Positions 25,001-40,000 of a DNA stretch of 64,000 nt are shown here, one piece after another. The DNA is from Tamarix chinensis. Lineage: Eukaryota; Streptophyta; Magnoliopsida; Caryophyllales; Tamaricaceae. The DNA lies in the NCBI GenBank assembly GCA_030549775.1, contig CM060176.1, positions 98,137,815-98,201,814 of the forward strand, given 5' to 3'. The translations under genes were made by a program, and so were the position numbers. The notes below the pieces were generated by a model that had not been told where the DNA came from, did no database searches, and saw nothing but the letters and a program-made list of their open reading frames with translations. How positions within the stretch are numbered: the first letter of the stretch is position 1; each line of letters opens with the position of its first letter.

Positions 25001-28000
25001 TAAAAATTATGATTAATATGATTCTTTTAACTTCTATCATTATTATTGTCATAAATTATCTATTCATAATTGTGATTACTACTTTTCTGATTATTTAACT
25101 TAATTATTATTATAATTAATATTATTCCTATTAATTATTTATATGAAATTAGATTAATAATGTTTTACTAATTAATCAGGGTGAGAGTGTGCATATGTGG
25201 GTCGGGGTGTGCGAGTTTAATTAATTAGAGTATATTTGTAATGGAAGTAAATAGTATAAGATTTTTTAGATATTTAGTTAAAAATTATGGGACTTACTTA
25301 TGATGTAAGAATATGTTGTAAATAAGTTGTTGGAGAAGAGATTATAAGGATCTGAAAATAATACTGCAAAATAAATGACTTGAAGAATATCTTACTAGAT
25401 AGTACATATATAATGAGGTTACCGAAACAGTACCTAAGCAATGGATTAAGCCATGATGAGGTTGAACCATGACTGATAGATGAAATGGAATTTTTTTCAT
25501 ATGTCCACATAAACAGTTCTAAGATAAGTGATGCTATATCCTTCTGATGTAAAGGAATATACCTTTCCCTCTTCTTGAACTCTTCCTGGTGCTATATATT
25601 TGTAGTTAGCAGAGTAGTCTTACAGCCTTACAGGAGATGGTTGTATAATTTGAAGAAACTATTGAAAGCTCACTATTCCAGAAACATATTTTCCACACAT
25701 TCGAGAAAGGGCTTATTTCACTTTGTCCCAAATAACTTGAACAGAAAAACATCTTCAGTTCAAACAGGAGAAGGGATGACAGTGAAGCTAGTTGTCTGGA
25801 TTGCCTTGCTTCAGTTAAGGTGTGAGGAATCAATGCAAAAGTTATCATTGAGCTTCCTACTAGTAATTTGAAGTTATCTTTGAGCTTCCTATTAGTAGTT
25901 TCCTTCTTTCTAGGAGTCTCATTGTTCCTTGCATTGAATATAACGCACATTGTGGTCAAAGGGCAATGTCTGCCTTATTCATTGCCCGTCTACTGTGTAG
26001 GCCTTGCCTTGTTAGGAGTTCATTATCATCCTTCTAGAAAGAACACATCCAATCCTAATAGTATTGTACTTTTTACCCCCAAACCCATAGTGCTCTAGAC
26101 TATTAAAATGAAGGAGAAGTTATATTACAATCTCGTCCTTCTTATCTAAAGAAGAAAAAAAGTATTGGCCTCTCGCTGACACATAAAATGACTAAACTTA
26201 TGTTTTTTACTCCAGTTCGAGGATACTTCCCAAGGAGAAGAAAGAAAATCTGTCGTAACTTATTCAGACTAAAAATTAATATTATTAACATATTAGAATT
26301 AAGTTACTTTTGCAGGTGAAGATATGGTACCAATAATGGGTTTGATTTCATGAGGGGGCATATGTCCTTTTATTTTTCTTTCCCTCTTGAGGGTGACATT
26401 TAATCAACCATAGGTATTTTATAAAGAGATTTTTATTTTATGAATATCTAGATTGCCCCACTCACCCGATGAAGGCTGTTCTTATCCATGTCATTGTTGT
26501 ACGGTGCATGTCAATCTTCTTCTTGTAGTATTTTCTACCAAATAGGAAAATAGAACAAAGAAAAACATTTGTAGCATAATTCACTTTGTATAATGCTGAA
26601 ATTTTTGGATCTGTTGAGGATTTTGATGTGTTTTTAATGATACGAACTTGCATAAAGCATTTGAGTTGGCATTTACATTTCATGGCTGTTTTTTCGGCCT
26701 TCTTCATTGTGTTGATTTTCTACTATTGCTCTAATTTCTCAATTGCTTTTTGACTTGTCTATGCAGTTGGTCAATTTTGGGGAAAGTGGTCCTGTGCGTT
26801 GTTCTCGTTGCAAAGGCTACATAAATCCTTTTATGAAATTCATAGATCAGGGAAGGCGATTTATCTGTAACTTTTGTGGTAAGAATTTATATTACTGCAT
26901 TTACCATCACTTTTTCATTGATAATGTGTTTTTTACCTATGCTCGTGCTGTTAGCACATGCCCTCAGTGATGCATCCATTGTTGTTCCTGCGGTCCTTTC
27001 TATGTGCATTTAGTTGGAGCACATCTCCGACATGACTCAAAAGAGGGAACAAGTAATTGTTTCTTGCCCTTTTAGGCTTCTTAAGAAAGTCAGCAAAAAG
27101 TCCCTCCTCAAGGGCAAATAGGTTTTAATCTTATGCTCTTGCTGCTTGCAAATGTGGGGATACATCTATCTTTGGATTTGCTCTAAACATTTTGTTTGCA
27201 CTTGAACTATGCTGCTAGTTACTGATATTTTGTTGACATGCAGTAATATTAGGGAACATGTGATATATGATTTATTCTAAGATAGTTTCGGGAATATCAT
27301 TCAGTGCTAATGTAGGTGAAAAGTATTTTATCCGCGTATTTAAGTACCATCCAAAAGCCTTCAGCTTTCATACCAGTTTGGTTGTTGAGTTTGACCACAG
27401 ACCACTTCCTGGTGCTTTCATTGGGCTGGTGATTTTGGAGACAGAGGAAAGGTTTTCAAGTACTTTCACTTTTTCTATTCTGTTTTCTAACTGATATATT
27501 GAAAACTGCTCAACTAGTACCTTAACTGGTCACCTATTGTTGTACGGTTGGAGAAAGGAAAGGGAAATCAGGAGGAGAGAGAATTAGGAAGAGGAGTAGA
27601 ATTAGAAAGAGTAAGGAGGGGAAAAAATGCCAGGGGAAGAGAAATTTGAGGGGAAACAATCTATATCAATAATTGTTATTTATCCATATCTGAAGAAAAA
27701 TAATATAGCTTGGGCCTTATATGTAGGTTAAGGTACTGCAATAGAAAATGATAAACCAAATTGTAAATGAGAAAATCAAATCCAAAACAATGATATCTGT
27801 CATACCACATTGGAACTATAATCATAACAATATTATTATCTAAAAGATCTACAAATGCTATCTAGTTTGATAATAAATATTAATTAAATGTCACAGTCCT
27901 ATAATTATAAAATAAATCCCTAACGTCAGTTCAGTGTTGCTCAGGGGGATGGGTATGGGGAGACAAGAATGCGGAGAACTGGCTGTTTCTAAACATTTGG

Positions 28001-31000
28001 AGTGTTTTTATGCGTGTTTCAGAGACATAGGATATAGGAATGCATAAATGGGAAATGGGTAAACGTTTCCTTGTCAGAAAATGTTGGGCCTATGGAGTTC
28101 CCCGTTATCATTGGTGCCCCCAGCATGTCTTGTATCACCTTGCCAGTGTAACTTGGTGTTGATGACTGTGTCTTTTACTGAAACTGTTGATATGAAACCT
28201 GAAAAATGATGTAAATACCAGTTTCAGTGGTATCCAGTTATATATACTTTATCAGAGATAGTTTTCACTGCCAGGTTTCTTTCAGATATATGCGAGGAAA
28301 ATCTGTCTTATATTTCTGGACTTTTAATATCTTTCTATGTTTTTTTTTACTCGGTTGCTGTATAATCATTATTCCCCATGTGCCATAACATAGCATTTAT
28401 TCTTCAGTCCATATATTTTCTCTGAAGTCTGCATAGTTGTAACATACTCAGTCTTGATGCTAATTGATAAGGATGGTCAGATCATTTCCTTATAGATAAA
28501 GTCACCTATGAACCATTTGTTTATTATTTTTTTAGGTTTTACTGATGAAACTCCTCGTGACTACCACTGCAATTTGGGCCCCGATGGTCGACGTAGAGAT
28601 GCTGATGAAAGGCCCGAGTTGTGTAGAGGGACAGTTGAATTCGTTGCTTCAAAGGACTATATGGTTAGTTAATTTGGAATATATTGTTGATGTTTCCCTG
28701 ATCACCATTTTGCTATTATTGATGAAAGGCTCATGTAATTGTCATTCATTTTGATTATCTTGAACCAGGCATATGTCTTGTCTGTGTCGGGCATGAATTT
28801 CAAACATTTTTAGAGCAATCTAGTTTCGGTAATTGATGTCGCCATTGATTTTTGTTTTGTCAACATTCACAGTACCTAATAGAAGAGCATAACCTCCTAA
28901 CAAGCGATTTGCCTGCAACTAAGACATTTATATGATCACTTCATGCCAATTATGTGTACAAACTCTGTTATCATGTTGGAAAGGCTAGTTTTTCTCCTAG
29001 GTTTGCAGCCACAAACAGCATGTAAACCACTTTGTGGGAAAACTTATTGCTTCTCAAATTTCATTATTTTGTTTCATTCAATTTTGTGACATAATTTATG
29101 TTGACGCCTACAGCTGTATACTGCAACAGGTAAACCTATGTTACCCTACATTTCACCAGCCCCAGTTTTTTTTTTTCCTTCATTTTTTTCTCTTCTTCTG
29201 AATATGTCTGCTGATCTGCAGGTCCGTGACCCAATGCCTGCTGTGTTTTTCTTTCTCATTGATGTATCAATGAATGCTGTTCAAACTGGGGCAACTGCAG
29301 CTGCTTGTGGTGCCATTAGTCAAGCTATTGCTGATCTCCCTGTAGGTTCTCCCATCCCGCTAGATGCTTCTTTATATGCCATCTGAACATGTTTGCGTGT
29401 ATGAAGTTGGTAACAATTTACCTGTTTGGAACTACTTACTAAAAGATAAGTACTTTCGGTAAGTAGCTCCAAACAACCCCTTAATTTTGAAAATGCAGTT
29501 GTATACACTAAAAATTGTGATTGCCGCTTAGGAACTGGTTGCAAATTATGTTTTTTTTTGGTTGTTAAAGCTATGCGGCTGAAGAGTTTTCTGAATAATT
29601 CATCTAGTTCTGCGGATCTGATCTGATATGAAAATCTGATTTTTTTAGTGTTTTTATGATTATTATCATTATTAAAATTATCTGAGATATAATCTTAGTT
29701 TTTATAATTTTTTGGTGATCTGAAAATAAGGTGAGGAGAACAGATCAGAATCCATTTTCATGCTTTATAGGAAATTCATCTTTAAGAAGTCTATGATTCC
29801 TTCCATGTTAGTTGTGGAATCACATAGTAGATCAAAATTGTAGACTTTCTTGTTTGCATTTGCACCCACAGAAACCCTGTCAGGTAGTTTCTGTGCGTCA
29901 TTGCCAAACACATGTTTCTTCATGAAAAACCTTACACTATGGTTTTGCTTAAAGCTACCATATACAAGTCCCTAGGTCAGCGACAGTTGAACAAAAAACC
30001 AATTGGTCCACCAAGTCTGCTGGTTTCCTTGAAGTCCTATCAATCTGCGTCCTTACTGTTTCAGTCCTCACTAATAACTTATCTGCTTCCCCTGATTGAC
30101 CTAATTCCAGCAATGGATGTCTGCTATTTTCCACATCAGAGAGTTGACTAAGATGAATTTTGGCTGTAGTATCCAGGAACATGGTTCAAAACCGGAGGTT
30201 CATTGGTGATGGCATGTATTGTATTGTCTCAATGTTCTTGTCGTATTAGGCTTTGCATAAACCAGTCATTCTTAGATTCTTTTTGGATTGACATGTGGGG
30301 ATTAATTGTTTATCCCGAAGTATTTTTCCACCTCTAGGCTTTGTTTGTCACTCGACTCTCATATCTTAAATAAATTACGTTTGAATTAGTATTATGTTAT
30401 ATGTGTTTGGTAGAAGTATATTTTTTGTACCTAAATGTTGCTGAAGTTGGTGTATTGACATCTGAATGAAATGTAATGACAAATTTTGACCATTTTGAAT
30501 ATGAAATTTTAACCTGTTTGTTGTTTCATTTCTTTGCTAATTTGCAATATATTCTTTCTATTAAGGCTCATTCATATTTATAACTTCATATCCTTATTTA
30601 ATAATTGTGAATCTAATAAATATATTATTTGATTAAAAGAAAGTAGTATCATTTTCTTTAATGGATAATGTTGGCTTAAAAGATATTTTAGGTTTTTTCT
30701 TTCATCAGTGTGTGTGTGTTTTCTGCATGAACCCCCTCCTTGCATATGTTACTTTATTCTTTATATGTAGTGAATAAACTAGCGCAGAATTTTAGTTTTG
30801 TTTTTTAAAAGCAATAATCGGATAGATAGATATAATGGTAATTTGAACTTCTCTCTTATGGGGTTCCATTAGGCTAGGCTTGGATGAAAAACTTGTGGAG
30901 GGTAATTCAGTTTAAAGCAAAATTCCAAAATACTCCAGTACAAATCTGTTTTTTGGATATTTATAGAGAGAATTTGTAAAAGCAATAATCGGATAGATAG

Positions 31001-34000
31001 ATATAATGGTAATTTGAACTTTTCTCCTATGGGTTCCATTAGGCTAGGCTTGGATGAAAAACTTGTGGAGGGTAATTCAGTTTAAAGGAAATTTCCAAAA
31101 TACTCTAGCACAAATCTGTTGTTTGGATATTTATAGAGAGAATTTGTAAGAAAATTTAGAAAGAATTCATCCTCACTCCATATTCCCTCAATAAGGTATT
31201 TATAATTTCATCTAATAGGTGGCCTTTTGAAAATTCCTCAGAGAGAGAATTCTTTATTGGAAAAATTAAAACTTTCTATCACTCCACTTTGCCTTTTGCT
31301 CCTCGCATACTGCTGTTGTGGTGTTGCCTTTGCTCTTCTTCTTCCTCCTTCAACCGGGTCTGGATCTCTTTTTCACTCACTCCCTCTCTGTATCTCTCTT
31401 GCTCCATGACTGGTCTTTGCCAAGCTCTTCTGATTGTTAAAATTGATAATAATTAATGAATAATTATATTCTGGGCAAAAATAATAATGTACTAAATAAA
31501 ATTGAGCTATTTTCTTACAATGGAAAATATATATTGAATAACTATTAATAATACGAAAATTAATATTTAGTGACTAAAGTAGTATTAGCTTGTTTAAATA
31601 TTCAATAATAAATAGTAAGTATATCTACATTAGAATAATTATTCTTTAGTATTATATAACAGTTATTCAACAGTTATGAATTATTTAAAATGATCTATAA
31701 AATGAAGAATTATTGTGTTCTTGTAACAAACAACAATTTACTAACAAATATTCCTTTCGTAAATGAATATATGACATTAGGAATTTCGAGTACAAAATTT
31801 GACTAGTAATATCTTTTAATAAAAATTATAAAAAAAATAATGTTTTGTAATTATTTTTCTATATGAATATAATAATTATATTTTTAAATTATAATGTCTT
31901 ATACTTTGTTAGAATTAATGGTCAAAATTTGTCTTTGAAATCCTTAATGCCATACTTTCCTTTACAAAGGAATATTATCTAAAATTAATAATATATCAAC
32001 CATATATTATTTAGTGCTATTTTGTTCCAATGCATAATATTATTACTTATTATTTCACTTCGTTTATCTGACTCTATTTGTCTTTATAAGAAGTAGATTC
32101 TATGTTTGAAAGTAAGTTTATCATATCAAATACAGAGTCGTATAAAAATGATGTATACTTTGCCAATTGGTCAAACACTTGAAATATTTATGCTTATGGT
32201 ATGAGCTTCATCTCAAGCTAGAATTTTGTACAAAATTTCAAATAATCTATTATATGAGTTCTAATTCTTCTTTAAAATTATTTAAGCAAAAATATCCAAA
32301 TAAGAGATTTTGTTAATTCATTCTTCAAGTATTCAAATTGCTTTTGCATATTGTCTATCCAGAAAAAATATTCATAACTAAAGGATTTGAAAGATTTTCA
32401 CTTTCAGTGCTCCTTCATTTCTTAAATCCCCTGAATAGACAAAGCCTTGGATTATCTAACAATCTATGAAAGTGAACTTTTGAAGAGGCAGTTAAAATAA
32501 TGTACCAGATTATTGAACAATGTAATCGGATTTGCCTCCCCTTCCTATACAAAAAATTGAATCCATTGAAACTACTAATGATTTGAATATATAAAGCCTT
32601 ATTAAACTATGTGGGCATACACTTATTTGTTATGCCATATGTAGAATGGGCATATAGTATGCAGTCTTGTGATATGTTTCCTGCATAATGCCATCTTGCA
32701 TTTTCTTTCCACATCAGTCGAAGATGAGAAAAACTACCAACATATAAAGATTTAGGTCTAACTGCTAGGCAACTTGAGATCTTGTTATGGGGTGGTTATG
32801 CTCCAGGGACCCAGTTGTTGCATGCGTTTGGCTTGGGTTGTCATATTGCGTTGGACTTTATCTAATGTCATGTTTCTTTTTTCATGAACATTTCAGGAAG
32901 GCGCTAGAACCTTTGTGGGAATTGCAACATTTGATTCAACAATACACTTCTACAACCTGAAACGTGCATTACAACAGGTTCAGTTAGATGCTCTGGCCAT
33001 TCCCCTCCCCTTTCACAACCTAAGTTTTCAATTGGAATTTCAAGGTTCTGATTGCATTGTTTATATGTGTGTGAGGTCTTGTTACTCATGAAATTAGTGG
33101 GACATGATTTTGAATTCAATTTTGTCTGCTTGTTCTTACTTGAAAGTTTCAAGTGCATAGATTGCTGGAGAGGGCCATGGTGGTGACATATTTAGTTGTT
33201 TGGCCATGGTGCTCTGGATTGCCACCCTTCCCACCTGAATTTTTCCCTATTACTATATTCTGGTTGAGTTATGAGCTGGTGTATAAAGAATGTGATAATT
33301 GAAGTTTGAAGTAAGTTTGTATTAGACATCAGTTGTTGCCACTGCTTAGGTGCACCTATGAAGCATGAGGTGCCTGGGAGCCTTTGGTGTCTCCATAATG
33401 CCAACAGAAAGGAGACAATGCCAGAAACATATGATTTTAGCAGAAAGTAAAGTGAAAAGGCATATTACTTCCTTCTGCCCTTCTCCATTCAGATTGCAGC
33501 CACTAAGCAATCATACTATCTGTTCTTTTTCCTCAAACAGCATTATTTTGCTCTGCTTTATTCTCTTTTCTTTTTCTTGGGACCTGTGTGTAAGTGTGAA
33601 ACCTTAATTACTAACTTAGATCCTCATCACCTTAGTTTTGTTAAAGTTTTCTATGTTAGGCAGAGAAGGACTTGAGGGTTTTGGGCTGGTCTGACTCATG
33701 TGCTAGGATATCTTATTTGCAAAACTATTTTTTATCAGCGTTTCCTAACATTGTTGCCTAGTATTGTTTTTTCTTAATTTAAAAAGTGTGGTTTCCTCAG
33801 AGCCGTGTTTTGGTGTCATTGTCTTTGTGCAATCTTGGGTGCAATCATAGCAAATTGAGTCTTGGTCATATACTATGTTGCTATCTCAAAAGTGTGATGG
33901 GAAAGATGAATCACAGGAGTCCAAACAGGTTCCAGGATGATGATGAAGTGCGTAGAAATGAAGGTTTCTCTGTGTCAATCTGAGCTGCATCTGACTAGAT

Positions 34001-37000
34001 TATCTCCTTCATGGAAACAAGGGTTTAACTTGGTGATCTTCAATGTTGCATTGGGACAAGCTTAGGGATGTTGATGCTGCAACAGTCATGTGGAGAAACG
34101 AGAATTGTTTTTTAGGAAAAATAAAAACTAGGGGACAAGAATGTTAGGAAACGCTGAAAACTATTAGTGTATATTTATACTTCCTCCCTCCCTTCACTTA
34201 TGAGTGTCGTTTTAGCAATTTAAATTTGTTAACCAATAAGTGTCATTTTACATTTACGTGGTAAATTTTGAACTATTTTTCTCCCTTTATCCTATAGTCT
34301 TAATTATATTACACTTAATTACTATTAGCATTTTCATTGGTGCTTTAAGTAGGGATAATTTTGTAATTTGAATAACTTTTTTTAATTCTTCTGCCAAAAG
34401 CTAAAACACCATTTATGAATGAAGGTAATATTTAATTAAGACTTTAGATCTATATACGTACATTTATACCTATTTTGGTCTGAAACTAAGATCCTATCTC
34501 ATAAGTCTGCCCCATTTGTCAAAGCATAGTTATTTCTATTGCACATAATTTAGAGGCTTGTGATAAGAATAGAGAAAGGAAAAAGAAAAAAGGAAAAAAA
34601 GGAATGCACGCACAAAAAAAAAAAAAAAATGATTGAATGGTGTGTTCCAGCCAACATTCTAAAGATTTGTAGTTAGAAAAAATGAAAAATGAAAAAAAAA
34701 GAAGAAAAATAATTATCCTTTAAAAAAATTTATTTATTTATTTGGGAAGTGTGTACTGACATTCCCTGCTCACTCAAATTAGAGTTGGGACTTGGGGGTT
34801 GGGGAGGTTATGGCGCTTCAGGTGAAAAGCACACTCCCCTTACTCAAATATAAGTATGGATCAATGTAGGGGTACTGTGCAGCATACCAATAGAAAAGAA
34901 AGAAAGCGAGCGAGAAAGAGAGGAGAGAGAAAAAACAGGAGCTCTGACGTGGAAAGAGGGGGCCACGGAGGAGAAGGAGTGGTGATTGCTGTTGGTGGAA
35001 CTCTTGAGTTGTTGATGCTTTTTGGCTGCCTTGACTGAGGCTTTAGGCCACTGCCTTGGTTGCTTCTGGTGCTATGGTGTTTGTTGCTGCTGCCACTGTA
35101 CAGGGTTACTGCTGCTGTATTTCTTCTGCATGTTGCCATCTGTCAGAGGAATCACTGGAGTGCCAGAGCTTGAGAAGCTGCTGCAAAGGAGGAAAAAGTT
35201 GAGGGAGGGGAGTACAAGTAGAAGAGTGAGGGACAGGACCACGACAAGTAGGGAAATCAATTGACCTTCCATTGTGAACGACAAAAGGAGAGTGATGAGA
35301 AGGTGTGCTTGGTGTTGTTTGCCTTCAATGTAGGTGCTTTGGGCCGATTTTTTAATCTTGTTGGCAGTAACTTAATGGGGATAAATTGACATTTATGTAT
35401 GTGTTTCCATCCCCAAAGCATCTTGAGAATGCAAAATGCGGCCTTTGCGCTTTCCCATGCTTGGTACATGATCATAACTTAAATCTGGTGATAGTGAAAG
35501 GTGCAAGCCCCTTGAGTGTAATTAATCCTTTTATTGTGATAGATGTGGTTAATGGACTCTGAGTTGAGTTTTCTTTTTATCTAAGTTGCATTTAAAGTCG
35601 TGGCTCAAGGGCTTGTGTGAGCTTCATCTTGCTGGAAAATTGTAGAAATGATAACAGCATTATGTGGTTTCTTATGCTTCATATTGCATGTGCATTTTGA
35701 TTGGGAGAGCACTAAATAAAAGGGCCGAATCCTCCATTGACTAGTTTTTCAATGTTTGTCTGTATCCACCAAGACATGCACCGGACATTCTCATATGTTT
35801 TCCGTTAGTCATTGACATGGATGGAGATCCATTACTCTACAGTTTTGTTTAAACTATTCTTTTGTCTGCTCTTTGTGTAGATGCTATTCAGATTGACAAA
35901 CTGGATGATCGTTGTAATTAGTGGCTGCTTCCCTAGTTATTGAACTGTCATATATTATTGAGAATTCTCATCCTGTTGAAATGTTTTTGCTGATTTTGCA
36001 GCCCTTGATGCTCATAGTTCCTGATGTACAAGATGTTTACACCCCTCTTGAAACCGATGTCATTGTCCAGCTTTCAGAGGTTTAGTCTATAAATAGTTAC
36101 GCTTGATGCCATGAAGGCACTCTTTATTTGTCATGATATTTATGCTTTTTAATCAGCAATGGTATTTTTTATTCATCAATGAACTCAATCTGATTGTTTG
36201 TTTTTCTGTTTCAGTGTCGCCAGCATTTGGAGTTATTGCTGGATAGTATCCCAACCATGTTTCAGAGTAACAAGACTGCTGACTCAGCATTCGGTGCAGC
36301 AATTAAAGTATATTTCTACTTTTCATTCCACTCCTTTAGATGATTGTTCATTCTTAAACACTCACAAGTTGATTGGGGGGGGGGGCTTTTTCCATGCACA
36401 TGGCTCCATCATAATTTTGAATTTTGTAATGACTGCTAGTGTGTTATAGATAGAGCTGGGAAAAGGCTTATCCGAGCTGAGAAACCCCACCCGACCGACC
36501 TGGAAACTGACCCGTCAAAACCCGGGGATACTCACCAAATTGATTTGATCCATTATTGATCCAACACGATACTAGCCTAACAATAATTGGCTCAAACTCA
36601 GCCCGACTCAAACTTAATCTGCCACCTGAAACCAACCCAACCTGCTGACTTGGCTCTAATGTGACCCAATATTTGTAATAGTAATTTTATGATTACCTTT
36701 AGTAGTTACGTTTTGATATATATACATTGTATAATAATTTTATGGTTACTTTTATGTTATTAAATTATACTCCCTCGTATTCATAATATAAGGTTTTGAA
36801 TTTTGTTATCTAATATAAAGCATTGTACAAAAAAAGGTATAAAAAATTAAATGCTATGTTCATAATTTTAACCTTGACATTATTCTCTTTCCAATTAATT
36901 GAAAGAGTATGAGGTATTCATGGGATAGTATATTAGTTAAAACAGACAACTTTTTATCTAGAATTTAATACTTCTTAATATATGTGTAAAAAACCTTAGG

Positions 37001-40000
37001 GAGTATTTTTTAAGTATTTAAATATTTAAACTATTATGCTTTTATCTGTTTAAAACAACTCTTTCATTGCACGGGCATTTGCTCTAGATTTGTATTAAAA
37101 AAATTATTAATGATCAGTAAATTGAAAAATATCTGAGTTACTATAAATTTTATATTGTTACATTACATTATATAAACATTATATGCCATTTTTAGTATAT
37201 CAAAATGTAAAAATAGTTAAAAGAGTAGAGTTGGGCTGTTTTGGACTCTATCGAATCCAACTCGAAAACTAGTAGTTAGAACCAATACTAGTTATCTAAA
37301 ACGACCATTGACCCATAATTTGAAATAATCCGAATCAATACAACCTGAGCTGAGTTCTTTGGGGTAGTTGATTGGGTTGTAGATATATCGTGTCATGGAA
37401 GCTTAAGAAAAAGTGTTTTTTATGTTTCAGTTTTGTGCAGAAATGATTAATGGTTTTGCTGATTGACTGGATAACCTGCTTATAATAGGGTGGTATCTAG
37501 CAAATTATAGAATGAGCCAGGCTTTTGATGGCCTGGGGACAATATTTTGGTGAAGTGAGTATGGGCCATAGTTCTAAGGCAGCTTGCGTGTAAATTGAAA
37601 GGAAGTCGGAAGGCCTAATTTTTGCGGTGATGCTGTTTCTTTGATGGCTTGGAATTTTCTTCTTGTCCTATTATACCCTATTGGGCTGTCATATTTCTCT
37701 TCACCTCTGTATCTTACATATTATCATGAAATGTGCTCTAGGCTTATTTCATCTCTGTAGTTATCAAAAGATGAAACAATTTGTGCGTGGCTATTTTATT
37801 TCGTCTGTAAATGTGCATATAAATAGTTTATTTATTTATTCAACTTATATTTTTCTATTGTGAGGACCTTATATTTCATTTAGTTGGGTGCTGCATTGAT
37901 TATATCCTTTATCATTATATTTGTATTTTCCAGGCAGCATTTTTGGCTATGAAGAGTACCGGGGGAAAGCTTTTGGTATTTCAATCAGGCAAGCCTGTAC
38001 TCTTATGGTTTTGTACTAACATTTTGCATTGCTTAATATTTTCCTTCAGAACTTGTAAAATAAAACTGTCAATCTTTGAGTGATGTATGAACTGTATTCT
38101 TGCTGTGTATGAATCATACTTGTGATTATGCAATGTGACTTTTTGTATGCAAAAGTTGTGAACTTGATGCGGTACTCAGTCTTTTATCTGACATATGATA
38201 AACATGTCAGAGTTTTAATTTTCTAACTGCATAAAATCAGTGGTGCCATGAATATAAGATTTTGGTAGAGCACCCTTCTGTGGTTCAACTCTTGGCAGGC
38301 TGTCTAAAGCTTATAGTACCCTGTAAATATATTGCATTTAATTCCCAATTGCGTTCGACTCTTTTTTTCCTTTTCCCAATCAGTGGGAGGGTTTTTTGTG
38401 TGTGAATATATCATTGTCATCATCTGTTTATTTTATATTTTTTTTACAAGTTAAGCTACTGCTTCTTGATTTGTCTGCAGGCAATCTTTTTAATATGCCA
38501 GAACACTTGTGATTTCAATTTTGGAAGGGCTTTTTGGTCTGCCTGAATTGGAGAGATAGATATTTTAGTGTGTTTCTTCCTGTGTTCTCATTATCGCTTA
38601 TGCAATATAGTAGTTGTGGCCCTGTATCTTGACAGTTGATGTTATTGCTCCCCTTTATTGTAATTTTTCCTTGCTTTATGCCAATAGTGTTAATGTTTCT
38701 CACTCTTGCATTTGTAGTATTGCCTTCACTTGGAATTGGTGCCCTTTCTGCTAGAGAAGCTGAAGGAAGAAGTAACACAATATCTGGTGAAAAGGTAAAA
38801 TATATGATATACGTTTGATTATTGCTTACCTTCCTCATTCATGCATCTACCTATGCTGAGTAGTCTAGTTTGATTTTATTGTATTATTTTGTGCTGATGC
38901 TTTTTGGTCTTTCTCCCATGATCAGCTTTCCATTTTTCAAGGTAGATATTCTGTGATCCGATAGGAAGAAATTAGGTAGAAGAATGCTGTAAAATACCAG
39001 AAATGAGATCACTGGTCCAATTTGGGATATAGAACACGGGGTATTCTCCCTTCTTACCATCCCTCGGGAGGTGAGGTTTACTGAGATACACTAGTGGTTC
39101 AAACCATGGAATAAAATTTCTTGGCTTGCTAATACGCGAAATGTTTAATACGTGATGTAGAAATAAAATCACATGCATATCGATCAATGTGATATTTTTC
39201 GGCTGATATATTTTGATATTTAACGATATACGCCGTATTTTGTTCATATTTGCCGATATTTGTAGTAAGGAAAAAAATCACGCTACGACATACAAAATAT
39301 TGATTGCAATACCTCGATTCTAGTGCAGTACAATCACAACTGTAATCAGGACTGTGGTTTAAATAAGTAGGAAAGGATTGATTCATGTATTCGCCCCCTT
39401 CAAATATATGATCTTTTAGCTTCATGACTAGGTTTTCTTCTCTTTAAAGCAAATTATGATTTGTTCCAATTTATCCACTCAAAGGCTAAAGCAAGAAGCC
39501 ACCTTGTTTCTCTTTTCTTCTTTACCTTGCCATTTGAGGACTTCATCTATCATCCTTACCATAAAAATCCTGAAGGGCTCTAGCCATATCATTGCAGTGG
39601 AGAAGGTGGTGGTTGTTTTGAGCTTCCTTACAAAATAAACTCAGATTCACTATAGAAATTAAAAAAAAATTCTCATCTATTTATCGTTCATAATTTATCA
39701 ATATTCAAACTCTGCTCTGAGGACACTTTCCAGGAGAAAGGAAAAGATCTTGCTGAAGTATCACTATTTATAAGGACCGAGTTTCTAACTTTCTTCACGG
39801 CGCTTAACAAGATTACATTGCCAGATTTCGTCTACCTCCATCTTGCTTGGCCCAGAGCACACCTAGTCTAACAATTTGACATTGCATTTCGGACATAGTT
39901 GTTAAAATCATCCTACCATTTGAATTCACCAAAGTGATTTAGATTATTGCACGTATGTCAGGATCGCAGCTAGGATTGTGTGGAACTGTATTGGATCATT

